A stretch of 64,000 nucleotides of DNA from Commensalibacter oyaizuii (GTDB taxonomy: Bacteria > Pseudomonadota > Alphaproteobacteria > Acetobacterales > Acetobacteraceae), in the NCBI RefSeq assembly GCF_029953265.1, contig NZ_JASBAO010000001.1, positions 1,858,501-1,922,500 on the forward strand. Direction: 5' to 3'. Position numbers and translations under genes: made by a program. Shown piece by piece: positions 46,102 to 55,226 of the stretch. Position 1 is the first letter of the stretch; every line of letters begins with the position of its first letter. Under the pieces are notes generated by a model that searched no databases, was not told the DNA's origin, and saw only the letters and a program-made list of their open reading frames with translations.

Positions 46102-46919
46102 CATCATCAGTAACAGTTCCCAAGATACGTATTCGTAATTTATCCAAATCTTTTGGTAATAATCAGGTCTTACGTAATATTAACATGGATGTGCCTGAGG
46201 GAACGTCTTTTGTAATTATTGGCGGGTCAGGCAGCGGAAAATCAGTATTGTTACGTTGCATCTTGGGACTAATGGTTCCAGACAGTGGCAGTATCGAGAT
46301 AGATGGTAAAAATATTTTTGATCTTTCTCATAGTCAACGCGATGAAAAGTTGGAACAAATGGGAATGTTGTTTCAAAATGCTGCCCTTTTTGACAGTTTG
46401 CCAATATGGGAAAATGTTGCTTTTGCCCTGTTATATGGTCATCGCAAAAAACATAAAACGATTACCCGATTAGAAGCCCATGAAAAAGCATTTCGAGTAT
46501 TAGAACTGGTGGGTTTGGATCCCGAACGTGTGGGGGATCTATACCCTGATGAATTATCTGGAGGTATGCAAAAACGTGTTGGATTAGCCAGAGCTATTGT
46601 TTCAAAGCCAGAAATTATCTTTTTTGATGAGCCCACAACGGGGTTAGACCCCATTATGGGGGCCGTGATTGATGGATTAATCAAGGCATGTGTTGATAAA
46701 TTAGGTTCCACAGCAATTGCAATTACGCACGATATGGCATCTGCCCAGCGTATTGGTGACCAAGCAGCAATGCTGTATCAAGGTGAGTTAATTTGGCAAG
46801 GTCAAGCAGACAAATTGTTAGAAGCTGATAATCCTTATGTTCATCAATTTACACATGGATTGCGTCATGGTCCCATTAAAGTTGAAACCAAAATAGAAAT
46901 AAAGGGTCAAGGTGGCTAA
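46098..46919 (+). CDS. mlaF: Lipid-transport ABC ATPase MlaF
   Basis: A 273-residue ATPase with Walker A GGSGSGKSVLL, Q-loop MLFQNAALFDSL, signature LSGGMQKRVGLARA, Walker B IIFFDEPTTGLDP and switch His in ITHDMASA. The LSGGMQKR signature is characteristic of MlaF-type ATPases. It overlaps mlaE by 4 bases and radA by 8. Confidence 0.92.
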   Translation: MTSSVTVPKIRIRNLSKSFGNNQVLRNINMDVPEGTSFVIIGGSGSGKSVLLRCILGLMVPDSGSIEIDGKNIFDLSHSQRDEKLEQMGMLFQNAALFDSLPIWENVAFALLYGHRKKHKTITRLEAHEKAFRVLELVGLDPERVGDLYPDELSGGMQKRVGLARAIVSKPEIIFFDEPTTGLDPIMGAVIDGLIKACVDKLGSTAIAITHDMASAQRIGDQAAMLYQGELIWQGQADKLLEADNPYVHQFTHGLRHGPIKVETKIEIKGQGG

Positions 46920-48315
46920 AAAACCCGCAAAACAATTTGTCTGCCAAAGTTGTGGTTCTGTTTATCCAAAATGGATGGGACGATGCGAGGCATGTGGTGA
47001 ATGGAATACGGTTGAGGAAGAACGCCAGGTCGTATCAACGCCTTTGTCTGTATTGGAACATCGTGGACAAAAAATCGTTTTTTCAGGTTTGGATGGGGAC
47101 AGTGATCCCCCGCCACGTCAACCCATTGGTATTGATGAGCTTGATCGAGTTTTGGGGGGTGGATTGGTACAATCATCTGTAAGTCTAGTAGGGGGTGATC
47201 CAGGAATTGGGAAATCAACCTTATTACTTCAAGCTGCTTGTGCATTATCCAATCGAGGATTGCGGGTGCTTTACATTTCTGGTGAAGAATCTATTAATCA
47301 GATTCGAATGCGTGCCAACCGTTTGGGGTTAGAGGGTGCAGAACAACGCCAATTTATCGAGCTTGCGGCTTCAATTAATGTTTCGGATATTTTAGCAACG
47401 TTGGATGCAGAAAAAGATATTACTTTGGTAATTATTGATTCGATTCAAACCATGTGGCTAGACACCATTACTGGTGCACCTGGTACGGTCAGTCAGGTAA
47501 GAGCGGCTGCTTTTGAGTTAATCCGCATGGCTAAGAAAAAAGAATTTTCGTTAATTTTTGTAGGACACGTTACCAAAGAGGGATCACTAGCTGGCCCCAG
47601 GGTTTTAGAACATATGGTAGATGCAGTACTATACTTTGAAGGAGATAGAGGGCATCAGTTTCGTATTTTACGTGCTGCAAAAAACCGTTTCGGTGCAACG
47701 GATGAAATTGGTGTGTTTTCTATGACAGGCGAGGGATTGGTTGAAGTCTCTAACCCTTCGGCATTATTTTTAGCAGAACGACATGGTCATATTGCTGGTT
47801 CTGCGGTATTTGCTGGGCTAGAGGGAACCCGTCCTGTTTTATTGGAAGTGCAAGCTTTACTAGCCCCAAAATATGGAGATGGTGCGCCCAGACGTACGGT
47901 GGTCGGATGGGATAGTGCGCGGTTGAATATGTTGTTGGCTATTTTAGAGACACGGTGCTCTTTAAAGTTTAACGGGGTTGATGTGTATTTGAATATGGCT
48001 GGGGGATTGCGCATCAGCGAGCCTGCTGCGGACTTAGCAGTGGCTGCGGCATTAATTTCGGCGCTAACCCATCAACCGACTTCGCCAGGCTCTGTTTTTT
48101 TTGGTGAAATTGGTCTTTCTGGTGAAGTCAGACAAGTACCTCAGGCAGATTTACGTGTTAAAGAAGCTCATAAATTAGGTTTTGATGAAGTTGTACTCCC
48201 TAAACGTATTGCCAGAGGTAACACTAAACTCTCTACACCCAAAGGGTTGAATCTGTCTGAAATTGGACATATTAGTGATTTAGTTTCGCAATTTTCAATA
48301 GAGCACGGGTCATAA
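46912..48315 (+). CDS. radA: DNA repair protein RadA
   Basis: A RecA-like helicase for branch migration in recombination. The 467-residue protein starts with GTG. It has an N-terminal C4 zinc finger (CQSCGSVYPKWMGRCEACG), Walker A GDPGIGKSTL, the RadA-specific KNRFG motif (AAKNRFGATDE), and a C-terminal Lon-like domain. It is translationally linked to mlaF by an 8-base overlap. Confidence 0.94.
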   Translation: MAKKPAKQFVCQSCGSVYPKWMGRCEACGEWNTVEEERQVVSTPLSVLEHRGQKIVFSGLDGDSDPPPRQPIGIDELDRVLGGGLVQSSVSLVGGDPGIGKSTLLLQAACALSNRGLRVLYISGEESINQIRMRANRLGLEGAEQRQFIELAASINVSDILATLDAEKDITLVIIDSIQTMWLDTITGAPGTVSQVRAAAFELIRMAKKKEFSLIFVGHVTKEGSLAGPRVLEHMVDAVLYFEGDRGHQFRILRAAKNRFGATDEIGVFSMTGEGLVEVSNPSALFLAERHGHIAGSAVFAGLEGTRPVLLEVQALLAPKYGDGAPRRTVVGWDSARLNMLLAILETRCSLKFNGVDVYLNMAGGLRISEPAADLAVAAALISALTHQPTSPGSVFFGEIGLSGEVRQVPQADLRVKEAHKLGFDEVVLPKRIARGNTKLSTPKGLNLSEIGHISDLVSQFSIEHGS

Positions 48316-48489
48316 TATTTAATATAGAAGTGTAATATTTAGTATTGGGATGTAAGTACGAATAATGTAATGGATATAGACACCAATGGGTATGATTAAT
48401 CTTAATATAGAAAACATTATCTTAAATATTGAACTCATATCTAAAGAAATAATATACTTTTGTTTTACTTTTTGAGAAGGTTTAAAATA

Positions 48490-48963
48490 ATGAAGTTTTT
48501 TAAATTGCGTTTAGTTGCTTTAACGGGGTCAATCTTAGCACTTGTCTCTTGTGCGGAAACGCCGATGGGTCCTCGTGTTCAAATGTTACCACCTTCAGGA
48601 AAATCATTTGAACAATTTTCAATGGAAAAACAAGAATGCCAAAGACTTGCTGCTGCTGACGTAAATGGCCAAGCATCGCATCAGAATAAGCGGGCGATCA
48701 TTGGCGGAGTACTAGCAACAGCAGCAGGTGCAGGACTTGGCGGTGCCCTAGGGGGCGGTAGTGGTGCTGGTATAGGTGCTGCTGCTGGTGCCTTGGGCGG
48801 TGGTTTGGCTGCTTCTAATTATTCTGATGGCAAGCAAGGGGGTATTCAAACGCAGTATGACCAAACCTATACATCTTGTATGGTTGCTAAAGGAAATAAA
48901 ATGGTGCCAAATGCAGTGGTTACACAGCCAAGTGGCCAAGATAACTCTGTTTATGCACAATAA
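48490..48963 (+). CDS. Glycine-zipper outer-membrane lipoprotein
   Basis: A 157-residue lipoprotein precursor with a Lys-rich N-region, hydrophobic core and lipobox LVSC, then a short segment with GPRVQML. It contains a glycine-zipper membrane domain (GGVLATAAGAGLGGALGGG continuing with Gly/Ala repeats) at about residues 68-105 and a Gln/Tyr-rich C-terminus. The ATG at 48490 with AAGG upstream gives a correct signal peptide; an earlier in-frame ATG (48460) does not. Such proteins sit in the envelope; the function is unknown. Confidence 0.82.
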   Translation: MKFFKLRLVALTGSILALVSCAETPMGPRVQMLPPSGKSFEQFSMEKQECQRLAAADVNGQASHQNKRAIIGGVLATAAGAGLGGALGGGSGAGIGAAAGALGGGLAASNYSDGKQGGIQTQYDQTYTSCMVAKGNKMVPNAVVTQPSGQDNSVYAQ

Positions 48964-49206
48964 TTTATGTAAATTTGTTAATTATCGTGACGTTTTTTGG
49001 ATAATAACATAAAAATATAAATACATAATGTTCTAATTATCAAATATTTAAAAAGAGTATTATTCCAAATTGCTCTATAAATATTTATAAATTTTTATAA
49101 TGGGATTGTTTATTCATAATTCATCAGATGAATCTTCTTGGATTATAATTTTATATTAAAATGATCCTATTATATATTTAATCACCATAAGAAAGACTGA
49201 AAAACA

Positions 49207-50505
49207 ATGAGTGCACAGCACGATTATAAAGTAAAAGATATTTCACTTGCTGGTTGGGGTAGGAAAGAAATTGCAATTGCCGAAGGCGAGATGCCTGGAT
49301 TAATGGCACTGCGTGAAGAATATAAAGGAAAAAATATTCTTAAAGGCGCACGTATTGCGGGTTGTTTGCATATGACCATTCAAACTGCGGTGTTAATTGA
49401 AACACTGGTTAATTTGGGTGCAGAGGTTCGTTGGTCTTCTTGTAATATTTTTTCAACCCAAGACCATGCAGCAGCAGCGATGGCAGAGGCTGGCATTCCT
49501 GTTTTTGCATGGAAAGGAATGAACGAAGAAGAGTTCATGTGGTGTATTGAACAAACGGTGCACGGCCCTAACGGTTGGGTTCCCAATATGATTTTGGACG
49601 ATGGTGGGGATTTAACCATTTTGATGCATGAAAAATATCCAGAAATGTTAAAAGATGTGCGTGGTCTTTCTGAAGAAACAACCACGGGTGTTCATCGTTT
49701 GCACGCAATGGCTAAAAAGGGTCAACTATTGGTGCCCGCATTTAATGTGAATGACAGTGTAACGAAGTCCAAATTTGACAATCTTTATGGATGTCGTGAA
49801 AGCTTGGTTGATGCGATCCGCCGCGGAACTGATGTGATGATGTCTGGTAAAGTTGCGGTTGTTGCAGGTTTTGGTGACGTGGGTAAAGGTTCTGCTGCCA
49901 GCCTTCGGAATGCTGGATGTCGCGTATTGGTAACTGAAGTCGATCCAATTTGTGCGCTACAAGCAGCGATGGAAGGTTACGAAGTTGTTACTATGGAAGA
50001 TGCTGCCCCTCGTGGTGATATCTTTGTAACCTGTACGGGGAACATAGATATTATTACCCTTGATCATATGCGTGCAATGAAGAATCGTGCGATTGTTTGT
50101 AATATTGGGCATTTTGATTCCGAAATTCAGGTTGGTAAACTTCGCAATTTCACATGGGAAAATATTAAACCTCAAGTCGATGAAATTGTCTTCCCAGATG
50201 GTAATCGTATTATTTTGTTATCCGAAGGGCGCTTGGTAAATCTTGGGAATGCAACAGGTCATCCATCTTTTGTGATGTCTGCCTCTTTTACCAATCAAAC
50301 GTTGGCTCAAATTGAGCTTTGGAATGCGCCTGCTGGCAAGTACGAAGCCAAAGTTTATACATTACCTAAATTTTTAGATGAAAAAGTTGCTGCTTTGCAT
50401 TTGGATAAAGTCGGTGCAAAGCTTTCTAAATTAAATAAAGAACAAGCTGATTATATTGGGGTGGAGGTTCAAGGTCCATTTAAACCTGAAATGTATCGCT
50501 ATTAG
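49207..50505 (+). CDS. ahcY: Adenosylhomocysteinase
   Basis: Hydrolyses S-adenosylhomocysteine to adenosine and homocysteine, regenerating methylation capacity and linking to sulfur metabolism. The 432-residue protein has [39 protein letters not shown], the NAD-binding [17 protein letters not shown], and the C-terminal KPEMYRY. The 243-base upstream spacer was checked for an SAH riboswitch, and none was recognised. Confidence 0.96.
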   Translation: MSAQHDYKVKDISLAGWGRKEIAIAEGEMPGLMALREEYKGKNILKGARIAGCLHMTIQTAVLIETLVNLGAEVRWSSCNIFSTQDHAAAAMAEAGIPVFAWKGMNEEEFMWCIEQTVHGPNGWVPNMILDDGGDLTILMHEKYPEMLKDVRGLSEETTTGVHRLHAMAKKGQLLVPAFNVNDSVTKSKFDNLYGCRESLVDAIRRGTDVMMSGKVAVVAGFGDVGKGSAASLRNAGCRVLVTEVDPICALQAAMEGYEVVTMEDAAPRGDIFVTCTGNIDIITLDHMRAMKNRAIVCNIGHFDSEIQVGKLRNFTWENIKPQVDEIVFPDGNRIILLSEGRLVNLGNATGHPSFVMSASFTNQTLAQIELWNAPAGKYEAKVYTLPKFLDEKVAALHLDKVGAKLSKLNKEQADYIGVEVQGPFKPEMYRY

Positions 50506-50514
50506 TGAAACAAT

Positions 50515-50539
50515 AGCCTTCATTAACACAATGAAGGCT
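50515..50539 (+). terminator. Hairpin after ahcY
   Basis: A perfect 10-bp stem (AGCCTTCATT with AATGAAGGCT) and a 5-base loop, 9 bases after the stop, with no T-run immediately after. Probable terminator between ahcY and the convergent pirin gene. Confidence 0.6.
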
Positions 50540-50589
50540 GCAATTACTTCTGGTTTTATAGTGATTGTTTTGTTTTTATAAATTAATCG

Positions 50590-51438
50590 TCAAAAATTAC
50601 CACTATTAAAATCTTGAATAGCTTGGGTGATTTCTTGCTTTGTATTCATAACAAAGGGACCGTAGCCTACAACGTCTTCATTAATGGGCTCACCATTTAA
50701 TACTAGAAATGCAGCATCACAGTTTGCTTTAACTTCTAGTTTTTGCCCGATAGTATCCATTAAAACAATATGTTCTTTTGTCACAGTTGAATCGTTATTA
50801 ATGGTGATAGAGCCATGCAAAACCACAATGATTGTCGTCCAACCTATGGGCAGAGTAAAAGGTATTGTTGCATCTTGCTTTAAATTGACATCAAAAATAT
50901 TCATGGGTGTAAAAGTATTTGCAGGACCATGTTGTTCTTGGAATTGGCCCGCAATAACACGTAAATAACCTTGATGGTTTGATAGATGAACCGTTGGTAT
51001 ATTGTTGTTTGTAAGGGTTTGATAATTAGGCGGGGTCATTTTATGATGTGCAGGTAGATTAATCCATAATTGCACGACTTCGAATTCTCCTCCCGATTGG
51101 GTAAAGGCTTCAGAATGAAATTCATCGTGTAATATACCTGATCCTGCAGTCATCCATTGTATATCACCAGGGCCAATAATTCCACTTTTGCCTGTAGAGT
51201 CGCGATGTGCTACTTCTCCTTTGTACATAATAGTGACCGTTTCAAATCCGCGATGTGGGTGTTGGCCAACACCTCTTTTTTCGATAGATGGTGCAAAATA
51301 ATACGGAGATGCATAGTCAAGCAGTAAGAACGGACTTAATTCCTTACCCTCGTGATAGGAAAATAACGTCCGAACTGGAAACCCATCCCCGACCCAATGT
51401 TTGGCTGGTTGTGTACGGATATCAATAACTTTTTTCAT
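50590..51438 (-). CDS. Pirin family protein
   Basis: A 282-residue bicupin. The first cupin has the iron-ligand pattern HPHRGFETVTIMYKGEVAHRD, with His residues in place, followed by MTAGSGILHDEF, typical of YhhW/pirin proteins, some of which are quercetin dioxygenases. Its role here is unknown. It lies downstream of the feo operon on the same strand, separated by a terminator. Confidence 0.88.
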   Translation of the reverse strand: MKKVIDIRTQPAKHWVGDGFPVRTLFSYHEGKELSPFLLLDYASPYYFAPSIEKRGVGQHPHRGFETVTIMYKGEVAHRDSTGKSGIIGPGDIQWMTAGSGILHDEFHSEAFTQSGGEFEVVQLWINLPAHHKMTPPNYQTLTNNNIPTVHLSNHQGYLRVIAGQFQEQHGPANTFTPMNIFDVNLKQDATIPFTLPIGWTTIIVVLHGSITINNDSTVTKEHIVLMDTIGQKLEVKANCDAAFLVLNGEPINEDVVGYGPFVMNTKQEITQAIQDFNSGNF

Positions 51439-51635
51439 CGTATTTTTCCCTAAGTATTTATATTTAAGTTGAATATAATACGGAAAAACTGGATGTGTAA
51501 TTGGTAATATGGAAGATGTGTTTTGTCTGATGGTGTGAAATTAAAAATAAGAAAGTTTGATATGATTTTTGGTAAAAGTGGTCTGTATAGATTTTATTAT
51601 TTGGCTCAAGCGTGTTGATTGATTTTCAGATTGTC

Positions 51636-51689
51636 AAAAATAATCTGTCAATTCTATATCAATGGACAGATTATTTTCTATCCATTGAT
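51636..51689 (-). terminator. Feo-operon terminator with an overlapping alternative hairpin
   Basis: On the minus strand, TAATCTGTC (plus 51665-51673) pairs with GACAGATTA (51641-51649) and is followed by five T residues, giving an intrinsic terminator. A second stem, ATCAATGGA (51681-51689) with TCCATTGAT (51658-51666), forms first during transcription and encloses the terminator's 5' arm, so the two are mutually exclusive. The pirin gene lies 200 bases further along the same strand. Confidence 0.6.
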
Positions 51690-51712
51690 GTAATTAGGTG
51701 ATTAATAAGTTT

Positions 51713-51931
51713 TTAATGACATTTACTGCATTTATCACAAGAACTGCACACGCTTTTGCTTGTTGGATTACAGTGTTTTAATGCCCATTGTTGAGTAGAA
51801 ACTGGTGCATGAATTAGTTTTAACGTATTTGCTAGTCCTTGCCATAATATTTTCCCTATTTTGGGGAAAAAGCGATTTAACCAAAATAAAATACATAAAC
51901 TGATGATTAAAATAACAATAGTGGTTTGCAT
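51713..51931 (-). CDS. Small Cys-rich membrane protein linked to FeoB
   Basis: A 72-residue protein with one N-terminal transmembrane helix (IVILIISLCILFWL) and a Cys-rich tail (VCSSCDKCSKCH), starting 12 bases after the feoB stop. Short Cys-rich single-helix proteins are found at the 3' end of feo operons in several lineages. The CxxCxxCxxC tail could bind Fe2+ or a cluster and assist FeoB. The role is inferred from position and composition only. Confidence 0.7.
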   Translation of the reverse strand: MQTTIVILIISLCILFWLNRFFPKIGKILWQGLANTLKLIHAPVSTQQWALKHCNPTSKSVCSSCDKCSKCH

Positions 51932-51943
51932 AGTCTATTCTCC

Positions 51944-53797
51944 TTATTTAAAGAATAATGATGCGATATGCCATGTGGCAAAAGAACAGAAGTAAGCCAG
52001 AAAGAAGAGATAGGCAGTCGTTCCAATAACGATTTTCCAAGAGCCTGTTTCTTTTTTAATTACGGCAAGTGTTGAAAAACATTGAGGGGCATAAACATAC
52101 CAAGCTAAGAAGGCAAGACCAGTTGCAATGCTCCATTGTGATGACAAGAAATGGATCAGCTGGGTGGGGGCGTCTGTATCAATTGCACCAACAGCATAAA
52201 CAGTGGCAAGTGAAGTAATGGCAACTTCTCGAGCTGCTAACCCTAAGATCAAAGCAACACAAATTTCCCAGTTAAATCCAACAGGAGAGAAGAAAGGTTG
52301 AATCCAATGTCCAATAATGCCTGCAAAGCTGTAATCAATAGCAGGGCCTGTTGCCCCGGCTGGGGGTTTAGGAAAGCTTGATAAAGACCATAATAGAATA
52401 CTAACGGTTAAAATAATATTTCCAACGCGAGAAACAAAGATTTCAATACGTTGCCATAGTCCAAAAATAATTGATCGTATATTAGGGAAACGATAAGCAG
52501 GCAGCTCTAATAACAATGAATTTTCATAGCTGCTTTTGCCTTTCTTAAGAATAAGGGCAACCAAAAACGCTGTGGCAATGCCCAAGACATATAACGCAAA
52601 GAGGACGATACCTTGTAGGTTAAAGAAATATCCTATTGTTTTGTGTGGGATAAATGCTGCGATTAACAAGGCATATACAGGTAAACGAGCAGAGCATGTC
52701 ATCAAAGGAGCGATTAAAATAGTAACCAGACGGTCTTTGGCACTAGGGATGGTACGCGTCGCCATAATTCCAGGAATAGCACAAGCAAAGCTGGACAAAA
52801 GCGGTATAAAAGAACGCCCATTTAATCCCACAGATGCCATAATACGGTCTAATAAGAATGCTGCTCTAGGTAAATAACCAGATTCTTCCAAACACAAAAT
52901 CCATAAAAATAAGATCAGGATTTGTGGGAGAAACGCAAAGGTCGTACCTACCCCAGCAAAAATGCCGTCAACGATCAGGCTTTGTAACATGCCATCAGGC
53001 AGTAAATGAGCAACTTGTTGTCCTAGCCAAGTTGTGAGATCTTGTATTCCATCCATAAAAGGTTGAGCCCAAGAGAATACTGCTTGGAACATAATAAAAA
53101 GTAATATCAAAAGAAAAATAGGGCCAACAATGGGATGTAAAACCCAACGATCAACCTTTTCATTAAAAGCAGTAGAGGTTTGAGATGTATATTTCACACA
53201 TTCTAAAAGAAGATTTCTGACCTCGACATGTAAATCAGTTTCGTCTGTTAATTCAATTGTTGGAATTTTAAAAGCATGATCAATAGAGTCTAATAATGTT
53301 TTTGCCCCACCTTTTTGAGTTGCAACGGTTGGAACAATTGTAATCCCTAAAATCGACTCTAATTTTGGAATGTCGATCTCAATCCCATGTCTTTTTGCAA
53401 TGTCGCTCATATTCATAGCGATTATTGTTGGTCTTTTGAGACGGCAAATTTCAAGTGCAAAACGCAGATGAAGTCGTAAATTCGTCGCGTCAATAACACA
53501 GATTAATGCATCGGGTGCTGCTTCGTTGCGATATTTCCCCATGCACATATCGCGGGTTACCTCTTCATCAGGGCTAGTTGCATTTAGGCTATATGCTCCA
53601 GGAAGGTCAATAATAGTTACTGAACGTCCTTGGGGGCTAGTAAAACGACCTTCTTTACGTTCAACGGTAACGCCAGCATAATTGGCTACTTTTTGTCTAC
53701 TGCCTGTTAATTGGTTGAAAAGTGCAGTTTTTCCACAATTTGGATTTCCAACCAGTGCAATTCTGGAAAAGTTATTTTGTTTAGAGTTTGTCATCAT
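51944..53797 (-). CDS. feoB: Ferrous iron transporter B
   Basis: The Fe2+ uptake permease with an N-terminal G-protein domain. The 617-residue protein has GNPNCGKTALFN (G1), DLPGAYSL (G3) and NMSD (G4), then a helical membrane domain with the Gate motifs (FACAIPGIMATRT and TCSARLPVYALLI). The stretch ending FATWHIASLFF is hydrophobic. It starts 1 base after feoA. Confidence 0.94.
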   Translation of the reverse strand: MMTNSKQNNFSRIALVGNPNCGKTALFNQLTGSRQKVANYAGVTVERKEGRFTSPQGRSVTIIDLPGAYSLNATSPDEEVTRDMCMGKYRNEAAPDALICVIDATNLRLHLRFALEICRLKRPTIIAMNMSDIAKRHGIEIDIPKLESILGITIVPTVATQKGGAKTLLDSIDHAFKIPTIELTDETDLHVEVRNLLLECVKYTSQTSTAFNEKVDRWVLHPIVGPIFLLILLFIMFQAVFSWAQPFMDGIQDLTTWLGQQVAHLLPDGMLQSLIVDGIFAGVGTTFAFLPQILILFLWILCLEESGYLPRAAFLLDRIMASVGLNGRSFIPLLSSFACAIPGIMATRTIPSAKDRLVTILIAPLMTCSARLPVYALLIAAFIPHKTIGYFFNLQGIVLFALYVLGIATAFLVALILKKGKSSYENSLLLELPAYRFPNIRSIIFGLWQRIEIFVSRVGNIILTVSILLWSLSSFPKPPAGATGPAIDYSFAGIIGHWIQPFFSPVGFNWEICVALILGLAAREVAITSLATVYAVGAIDTDAPTQLIHFLSSQWSIATGLAFLAWYVYAPQCFSTLAVIKKETGSWKIVIGTTAYLFFLAYFCSFATWHIASLFFK

Positions 53798-53798
53798 T

Positions 53799-54047
53799 TT
53801 ACGAATTCGAATGTAAGATCACTCTTTGAGCTTCAGAGCGACGTAAGGCAAAGCGGGTAGAACCAATTTGTACTGCAATAGGGTTGGCACCAAAAGGTCC
53901 AAATGCAATGACCTTGACGGTTTCACCTGGCACAAATCCCAAATCGCGTAAGCGATTTGCAATGGGGTCGGGGGAAGAGAAATCTTCAACATGGTCGATA
54001 ATACTATTTTTCCCTGGGGAAAGAGCGCTAAGATTAAAATTGTTCAT
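53799..54047 (-). CDS. feoA: Ferrous iron transport protein A
   Basis: A small SH3-like cytosolic partner of FeoB. The 82-residue form from the ATG at 54047 has the FeoA blocks RLRDLGFVPGETVKVIAFGPFGANPIAVQIG and FALRRSEAQRVIL. The frame extends 26 codons upstream, but those residues are not FeoA-like. A Fur-box-like site lies about 30 bases upstream of the start, fitting iron control of feoA-feoB. Confidence 0.9.
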   Translation of the reverse strand: MNNFNLSALSPGKNSIIDHVEDFSSPDPIANRLRDLGFVPGETVKVIAFGPFGANPIAVQIGSTRFALRRSEAQRVILHSNS

Positions 54048-54073
54048 AATGGAGATAAATAGATGTAAATATT

Positions 54074-54092
54074 GATAATGATTTTCGTTCTT
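54074..54092 (-). promoter_or_regulatory. Fur-box-like site upstream of feoA
   Basis: The sequence begins GATAATGAT and matches the 19-base E. coli Fur consensus at 14 positions. It is placed 27-45 bases upstream of the feoA start, where a repressor would block transcription. Confidence 0.5.
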
Positions 54093-54262
54093 AATAATTA
54101 TGTCAGAATTTTTTATAACTGTCATCTGCTTTGCGTTCAGACATATAAAAAAGATTATTTGTTGATGATATAATACCTTTTGTTATCGTGTCGTATCATT
54201 GTATTTTAAATAGAATTTATGAAGATGAAATGTGCGTTGCGCATGATTAAAAATTATTTTGT

Positions 54263-54888
54263 TTAATCATTTATCAATGGCAGTTGTGCTAACATAGACT
54301 TTAGGTTGATAACATCCCACGGTATATGCTCAGCAATTGTCAACCCCACAGTTTCAGTGAGTGTGGTTGTTTCATGAATAAGATGAAGAACATCGCATAT
54401 TTTTAACTGTCCTTCAGCAACGTAATTAAAATCATCTGGTTGACAGTTTGGGTTAAATCGGGATCACCCACTCCCATTAATGCTGCAAGAACATGGGCAT
54501 GTGCATTTTAATATTGTGCGGGTATCTGTACATTGGGGTGGGAGTCAATCCACAACATGCCTAGTTGATCACCATAAATTTCACTTAGCTATGCAAAATG
54601 GGCAAGAGAAATCAAGCAATCCCCACCAAAAGTAATTATTTTTTTTGGAGTCTGCGAATGAATAATTTGCCACGTTTGTTTAATTTGTGCATTTGGTTCT
54701 GTTCCGCCAGCCATACCATTTTCAATACAAAATGAGTGATCAGGTCGGGGCACAGAGATATCAAATACAGGCGTTTTATTTTAGAGGCGAGCCAATCTAA
54801 CAGTTTGGCACCTATATAATAAGTAGGATTATCCCCACCTTGCCATTGGGGAAATTAACGCGAATAATTTTAGAAGATTCATTTATTT
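54263..54888 (-). pseudogene. Arginase/agmatinase-family pseudogene
   Basis: Translating the minus strand in three frames recovers a ureohydrolase: QWQGGDNPTYYIGAKLLDWL, VFDISVPRPDHSFC, TFGGDCLISLAHFA, LGMLWIDSHPNVQ and NAHAHVLAALMGVGDPDL. These include the Mn-binding blocks GGDC and WIDSHPN (normally DAHPD). At least three frameshifts are needed (near 54840, 54780 and 54440), and stop codons interrupt the middle (TAG after AHFA, TAA after PAQY). No intact start remains. It is a clear dead gene beside the feo operon. Confidence 0.85.
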
Positions 54889-55226
54889 TACAAAACAGTA
54901 TAAGGAGGTGAACGCCAATACTGCATTAAGCGATTAGTACAGTCAAGTTAGATAAAATGATATTAAAAAAACAATATTTTTTAAGTTTTTTCTTCATTTA
55001 AAAGCATATTTAATGTATATTAAATGTAGCTAAAGAAAAGGGAATTTTCTTTACTCTATAGATAAGAAAGGAGATCAAAAATTTTTTTTTTGATACTTGA
55101 TAATATTCTTATTGTTTTTAAATCTTACTTACATACTTAATTCAAAGATACAAACAAGACATTGCCTAATATTGGGATGTCGCATGTGAAAAACAGGCTT
55201 GTCGCCTATTGAAAGGGACAATAACT
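54889..55226. other. AT-rich spacer upstream of clpB
   Basis: No gene was recognised. AAGGAGGTGA at 54902 looks like a ribosome site, but the frame after it closes at once. A self-complementary A/T stretch (ATCAAAAA with TTTTTGAT) lies at 55074-55095. A confident sigma32 promoter was not found. Confidence 0.4.

Noticed and set aside
48964..49206. Possible SAH riboswitch before ahcY
   Set aside because: The spacer is plain AT-rich sequence; no GC-rich conserved SAH-riboswitch core was found.
54902..54925. AAGGAGGTGA ribosome-like site near the arginase pseudogene
   Set aside because: The plus-strand frames after it close within a few codons, so no gene is attached.
55100..55226. Sigma32 promoter for clpB
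   Set aside because: Expected by gene type, but no adequately spaced CTTGAA/CCCAT-like pair could be found by eye.
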